From: Mycoplasmataceae bacterium
GTDB taxonomy: Bacteria > Bacillota_I > Bacilli_A > Mycoplasmatales > Mycoplasmoidaceae
NCBI GenBank assembly: GCA_031278855.1
Contig: JAITJR010000030.1
Coordinates: forward strand, 1 to 9,683
Reading direction: 5' to 3'
Length of the DNA: 9,683 nucleotides
The notes beneath the pieces are model-generated. The model was given only the letters and a program-made list of their open reading frames with translations. It was not told the DNA's origin and searched no databases. Below, one piece after another: positions 7,991-9,683 of the stretch; position 1 is the stretch's first letter; every line of letters starts with the position of its first letter. The position numbers were made by a program, and so were the translations under genes.

Positions 7991-8423
7991 GATATTTTTA
8001 GGAACTTATAAGCATACACTTGATAACAAAAATCGTTTGACTTTACCGTCAAAATTTATTGCTAAGTTACCTGAAAATATTTATTTAAGTAAAGGACTTG
8101 ATGGTTGTTTAGAGATTAGAACTCCAGAAGAATTTACTAAACGTTATGAATATTTAAATCAATATTCAGAAAACAAACGTGATAGTCGAAATGCTGCACG
8201 TATCTATTTTGCTAACTCTCATGATGTAGAAGTGGATAAGGCTAAACGCATCCTTGTGCCACCTGAATTAATCACTTCTGCTGGTCTTACAAAAAATGTG
8301 GTAATCATTGGGGTTGGCAATAAAATTGAAATTTGAGATGAATTGCAATACAGTAAATTTCAAAAGCAAACTACGCCAATGTACGAAGAGATTGTTGAAC
8401 GGTTAGATGGACAACACGAGTAG
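7989..8423 (+). CDS. mraZ: Transcriptional regulator MraZ
   Basis: A DNA-binding regulator of the division (dcw) cluster. The 144-residue protein has the two tandem SpoVT/AbrB-like half-domains, each with the family's DxxxR motif: DNKNR at 12-16 and DKAKR at 83-87. It starts MIFLGTYKHTLDNKNR, the usual MraZ opening. The TGA at 8334-8336 is Trp116; the true stop is TAG 8421-8423. The start codon lies within its own operator, consistent with autoregulation. The end overlaps rsmH by 17 bases. Confidence 0.97.
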
Positions 8424-9339
8424 TTTGCATACCCCCGTTTTATTAGTAGAAGTAATTCAACTAATGAACATTCAGCCTGACGAGATTTATTTAGATTGTA
8501 CTGGTGGTTTAGGCGGACATAGTCAGGCTATCTTGGATAGATTGAGTGAAAATGGTCGATTAATTTGTATTGATCAAGACCAAACGGCAATAGCACAACT
8601 GCACAAACGATTTGATCATGACAAGCGAGTAATGATTATTCATGATAACTTCACAAATATTCTGACTATTGTCCGTAATCTTAAACTTCATCAAGTTAGT
8701 GGGATTTTATTAGATTTAGGTGTCTCTAGTCCGATGTTCGATGATCCACAAAGAGGCTTTAGTTATCACCACGAAGGTAGATTGGATATGCGCATGAATC
8801 AAAACCAAAAATTAGATGCTCAGTTCATTGTGAACAAATACGATGCGATTCAATTAAATAATATCTTTAAAAGTTATGGAGAGATTTATCATGGTAAGGG
8901 TGTTGCTAATGCCATTGTGGAATATCGCAAACACAATTTAATCACTACCACAACTCAACTAGTGGATGTTATTAAAGGGGCGCTTCCACCAATTAAATTA
9001 CACATGAAAAAACACCCTGCTCGCAATTATTTTCAAGCATTACGTATTGCGGTTAATGACGAATTGCAAAACTTACAAAAATTTCTTAAAAATGCCTTTA
9101 CTTTGTTAAAACCACAAGGAAGATTAGCGATTATTACCTTTCATTCACTAGAAGATCGGATTGTTAAACAAGCATTTGTTGCAAAAAGTACTAGTCAAAT
9201 CCCTAAAGAAGTACCCATCACTAGTGAAGTAATAGATTATCGTTTAATTACAAAACATCCTGTTATTGCGACAGAACAAGAAATTAAAACTAACCGTCGT
9301 GCACGTAGTGCCAAATTAAGAGTAATTGAAAGGAAATAA
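8407..9339 (+). CDS. rsmH: 16S rRNA (cytosine-1402-N4)-methyltransferase RsmH (MraW)
   Basis: RsmH methylates N4 of C1402 in the 16S rRNA decoding centre using S-adenosylmethionine. It has 310 residues, the normal length. Visible are the SAM-binding motif LDCTGGLGGHS (29-39), DLGVSS (103-108), GRLDMRM (124-130), RNYFQALRIAVNDEL (206-220), TFHSLEDRIVK (244-254) and the C-terminal NRRARSAKLRV (296-306). The ATG is the first residue block of the family (HTPVLL follows at 8-13). It overlaps mraZ by 17 bases in another frame and has no strong ribosome binding site, suggesting coupling to mraZ translation. Confidence 0.98.
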   Translation: MDNTSSLHTPVLLVEVIQLMNIQPDEIYLDCTGGLGGHSQAILDRLSENGRLICIDQDQTAIAQLHKRFDHDKRVMIIHDNFTNILTIVRNLKLHQVSGILLDLGVSSPMFDDPQRGFSYHHEGRLDMRMNQNQKLDAQFIVNKYDAIQLNNIFKSYGEIYHGKGVANAIVEYRKHNLITTTTQLVDVIKGALPPIKLHMKKHPARNYFQALRIAVNDELQNLQKFLKNAFTLLKPQGRLAIITFHSLEDRIVKQAFVAKSTSQIPKEVPITSEVIDYRLITKHPVIATEQEIKTNRRARSAKLRVIERK

Positions 9340-9340
9340 A

Positions 9341-9481
9341 ATGTTAGATAAGCATAAAACTATCAAAGTAAATATCAAAGATGAAAACGAATGGATTGAA
9401 AAATTAAAAGTTCAACCTACCGTTCGGATTGATCTTGATCATTTAACTGATGACTCACCGAAAAGCAATCAAGGAGAATAA
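9341..9481 (+). CDS. Small hypothetical protein of the division cluster (46 residues)
   Basis: A short frame starting one base after the rsmH stop, with AAGGAA 5-6 bases before the ATG, and followed after two bases by the next gene. Those tight contacts and good ribosome binding sites on both sides argue that it is real. The product is charged and soluble, MLDKHKTIKVNIKDENEWIE at its start, with no membrane segment, so it is not an obvious FtsL. In other mollicutes this slot between mraW and the ftsA/ftsZ genes often holds small poorly conserved genes. I do not recognise a family. Confidence 0.7.
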   Translation: MLDKHKTIKVNIKDENEWIEKLKVQPTVRIDLDHLTDDSPKSNQGE

Positions 9482-9483
9482 CG

Positions 9484-9683
9484 ATGTACAAATTAAAAAA
9501 TGTTTATGCCACTATTTCGTTTGAGCGTAATAAAATCAATTTATTAGTAGTTGAATGTACCCACAAGCATCAAACTAATTGTTTGTATTACAATAGTATT
9601 GAACATGATTATTTGGATCAAAATGTGGTTTTCCTAAATCATGATAATTTAATTGAAAAATTACGAATACTTATCAATGGTGC
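9484..9683 (+). CDS. Possible FtsA-like division protein (partial, runs off the right edge)
   Basis: ATG 9484 follows AAGGAG (9471-9476) at seven bases. The 66 visible residues begin MYKLKNVYATISFERNKINL, alternating beta-strand-like segments (YATISFE, INLLVVE) that resemble the start of an actin-like/FtsA fold, where a first strand carries a phosphate loop. The usual DxGT loop residues are not visible, so the match is weak in sequence. The call rests mostly on position: in mollicutes the gene after mraZ-mraW is commonly an FtsA-like protein before ftsZ. It could instead be a lineage-specific hypothetical protein. Confidence 0.45.
   Translation, partial: MYKLKNVYATISFERNKINLLVVECTHKHQTNCLYYNSIEHDYLDQNVVFLNHDNLIEKLRILING

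Noticed and set aside
7828..8052. Minus-strand open frame of 74 codons across the mraZ start
   Set aside because: It covers the mraZ promoter, operator and N-terminus and lacks a ribosome binding site.

Overview
The window reads as chromosomal DNA of a mollicute (Mycoplasma/Spiroplasma-type bacterium). It is AT-rich by eye. Almost every gene closes into a full-length, conserved protein only if TGA is read as tryptophan (genetic code 4), and the right end holds the mraZ-rsmH cell-division cluster with mollicute-style MraZ boxes. I cannot place it to genus. A dTDP-rhamnose pathway and an Ig-like/leucine-rich-repeat surface protein are both unusual enough to suggest an uncommon or uncultured host-associated lineage.

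Layout. (1) Positions 1-5136, minus strand: a tightly packed operon in the order rmlB, rmlCD (one fused protein), rmlA, a 567-residue membrane glycosyltransferase, and the first codons of a further gene. Gaps are 3 nt, 2 nt, a 1-nt overlap (TAATG) and 1 nt. The first three products together convert glucose-1-phosphate and dTTP to dTDP-L-rhamnose. The glycosyltransferase (two N-terminal and about five C-terminal membrane segments around a GT2 domain) looks like a single-enzyme polysaccharide synthase. (2) 5137-5453: a divergent intergenic region. (3) 5454-5926, plus strand: an unrecognised gene of about 157 residues broken by one frameshift. (4) 6062-7675, minus strand: a membrane-anchored surface protein with Ig-like modules and eight BspA-type leucine-rich repeats, preceded by a structured 5' leader. 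(5) 7952-9683, plus strand: mraZ under its own operator, rsmH, a 46-residue hypothetical protein and the start of an FtsA-like gene.

Main theme. Three poly-G/C runs of 8-9 bp, rare by chance in such AT-rich DNA, all sit at expression-critical points of surface genes: inside codons 7-9 of rmlA, at the -35 position of the rmlB promoter, and in the 5' leader of the leucine-rich-repeat protein. Conserved housekeeping genes alongside have none. I read this as a candidate phase-variable surface locus in which a rhamnose glycan and a surface protein can be switched independently by slipped-strand mispairing. The tracts are seen directly; the switching is inferred.
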